Positions 63,105-64,000 of a stretch of DNA of 64,000 nucleotides are shown here, piece after piece; position 1 is the stretch's first letter; each line of letters opens with the position of its first letter. The notes under the pieces are model-generated. The model was not told where the DNA came from. It saw nothing but the letters and a program-made list of their open reading frames with translations, and searched no databases. This DNA is from Hyphomonas atlantica corrig. (GTDB lineage: Bacteria > Pseudomonadota > Alphaproteobacteria > Caulobacterales > Hyphomonadaceae), in NCBI RefSeq assembly GCF_000682715.1, contig NZ_AWFH01000002.1:1-64000 (forward strand), read 5' to 3'. A program made the translations under genes and the position numbers.

Positions 63105-64000
63105 TCACGTCATGGCGCCCGCCGCGTTCACACCTGCAATACGGCCGAACGTGGCTGAACTGCTCAGCGAGGAGGCGCTATAATATCCGGCCCCGTGAAA
63201 TCCCCCAACAACTTCACCTGCAGCAAACACCCCCTCGATCGGCGCACCAAACCAGTCGAGGACGGCCATATCTCCGTCAGTCGTAATGCCTCCATATGTG
63301 GAGGTGAGCGCATTTCCCGTCGCGGCGATATAATAGGGAGGCTGATCAATCGGGAATAGATTGATGGCGCGCCCGAATTCCGGATCCCCCCCTTTCGCAG
63401 CATGCCTGTTGTACTCGTCGAGCGTGCGTTGCAGGACCATGGGGTCGATCCCCATCAATGAAGCCAGTCCGGCGATGCTGTCGCTTGATTGGATATAGCC
63501 TGCGAGCAAAGCCTCTCTGTAATTGTTCACGGATGTATCTTGATGAGAGCGCTGCATCAGCCGGTCGTCGAAGATCTGAAATCCTATGCCCTCGGGCTGT
63601 GCCATTCCTATATTGCTGAGTGCCTTGTAGCTTTGCCCCTCATTTACAAAGCGCACGCCGTGCTTGTTTACCATGATACCGCCCTCCAGGAAGGAAAACA
63701 GGAGCGGGGGTATTTCATCGGCTTTCGCCTCATTATGGGGGTAGTTGCGTATGCCTCCTCCGAAAGAACCAGACACATAGCCGAGATCCGCATGCCCTGC
63801 CCCAAGATCGGAGGCCATCATCAAGCCATCTCCTGTATTGGCTATCCCCCCATGTTTTACGGCACTTACCAGTTCCGGCGCGTAGGTTTGAAGCAGCTCC
63901 CGGCTCCTTGAAAATCCGCCGGTGGCCAGGATAACGCCGCCGCGCGTTTGAATGAATGTCTCCTGATCTCCGAACAGCACTGCAGCCCCTTCTACTCTAC
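63105..64000 (-). CDS. FAD-dependent oxidoreductase, 3-ketosteroid dehydrogenase/fumarate reductase-like (N-terminus outside window)
   Basis: The C-terminal ~298 residues of a FAD_binding_2 flavoprotein. GGVILATGGFSRSRELL, NTGDGLMMASDLGAG, GGIMVNKHGVRFVNEG, YGGITTDGDMAVLDWFGAPI and GVFAAGEVVGGFHGAGYYSAS, plus the last Gly/Ala-rich FAD loop, are present. The frame stays open to base 64000, so the start lies beyond. Such proteins desaturate ring A of 3-ketosteroids or reduce fumarate-like acceptors; the Y...GG pattern fits both. With the other genes, a dehydrogenase on a cyclic ketone is plausible. Confidence 0.87.
   Translation of the reverse strand, partial: RVEGAAVLFGDQETFIQTRGGVILATGGFSRSRELLQTYAPELVSAVKHGGIANTGDGLMMASDLGAGHADLGYVSGSFGGGIRNYPHNEAKADEIPPLLFSFLEGGIMVNKHGVRFVNEGQSYKALSNIGMAQPEGIGFQIFDDRLMQRSHQDTSVNNYREALLAGYIQSSDSIAGLASLMGIDPMVLQRTLDEYNRHAAKGGDPEFGRAINLFPIDQPPYYIAATGNALTSTYGGITTDGDMAVLDWFGAPIEGVFAAGEVVGGFHGAGYYSASSLSSSATFGRIAGVNAAGAMT

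Noticed and set aside
15734-64000. firm assignment as a steroid (cholesterol/testosterone) pathway
   Set aside because: Several enzyme types fit, but the diagnostic oxygenases and a complete ring-degradation set cannot be identified from sequence alone.

Overview
The window reads as a chromosomal segment of a Gram-negative alphaproteobacterium. The evidence is a DUF3489/DUF2924/large serine recombinase cassette, a ParB-methylase/DUF5681/terminase module, long TonB-dependent receptors and a dense aromatic/acyl-CoA catabolic cluster, a mix I associate with Hyphomonadaceae, Sphingomonadales and relatives. Family-level placement is inference. No rRNA, tRNA or CRISPR array was seen.

Region 1 (about 1-13.5 kb) is an accessory island. 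It opens with a phage-like packaging/modification module (ParB-like N6/N4 methylase, DUF5681 protein, terminase large subunit) with no portal, capsid or tail genes after it. Next come a PD-(D/E)XK nuclease fused to a DUF2075 helicase, a small orphan gene, a secreted thermonuclease-like lipoprotein, and a likely anti-phage operon: a two-TM coiled-coil protein, a SIR2-domain protein and a HerA-like ATPase. A DUF3489, DUF2924 and serine recombinase operon closes it, followed by a gene-free stretch rich in short TTCCCTGTT-type repeats and three tandem copies of a 12-bp repeat that may mark the element end.

Region 2 (13.9-15.5 kb) holds two convergent, related pentapeptide-repeat genes.

Region 3 (15.7 kb to the end) is one large catabolic cluster. 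It supplies outer-membrane and inner-membrane uptake (two TonB receptors, one MFS carrier) and CoA activation (three AMP-forming ligases, two CaiB-type proteins, one with alpha-methylacyl-CoA racemase residues). It supplies beta-oxidation-type enzymes (an acyl-CoA dehydrogenase pair, MaoC hydratase, enoyl-CoA hydratase, several SDRs, a 3-hydroxyisobutyrate dehydrogenase-like enzyme) and ring attack (Rieske oxygenase alpha/beta, a [2Fe-2S] ferredoxin). It also supplies meta-cleavage (two paralogous VOC extradiol dioxygenases, two alpha/beta hydrolases) and the lower hydratase, acylating aldehyde dehydrogenase and aldolase operon. Further redox and accessory enzymes are an OYE-type flavoenzyme, a 3-ketosteroid dehydrogenase/fumarate reductase-like flavoprotein at the window edge, a FAH-family hydrolase, an amidohydrolase and two paralogous APH-like kinases. 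The substrate cannot be read from sequence. A polycyclic or alkyl-substituted aromatic (steroid-, terpenoid- or lignin-like) with a side chain processed as a CoA ester fits the gene set.

Regulation is visible in the DNA. A 17-bp imperfect palindrome close to AGTAC-N4-GTTTTATT occurs at 16 intergenic places throughout Region 3 and, as far as I could see, not in the island. The TetR gene at 22.2 kb is the best candidate regulator. A second system is a pair of TGGTnnnACCA operators, each inside a 27-bp direct repeat, overlapping the -10 regions of the divergent Rieske and extradiol dioxygenase promoters next to a FadR-type GntR gene. An IclR gene stands divergent to the hydratase/dehydrogenase/aldolase operon.
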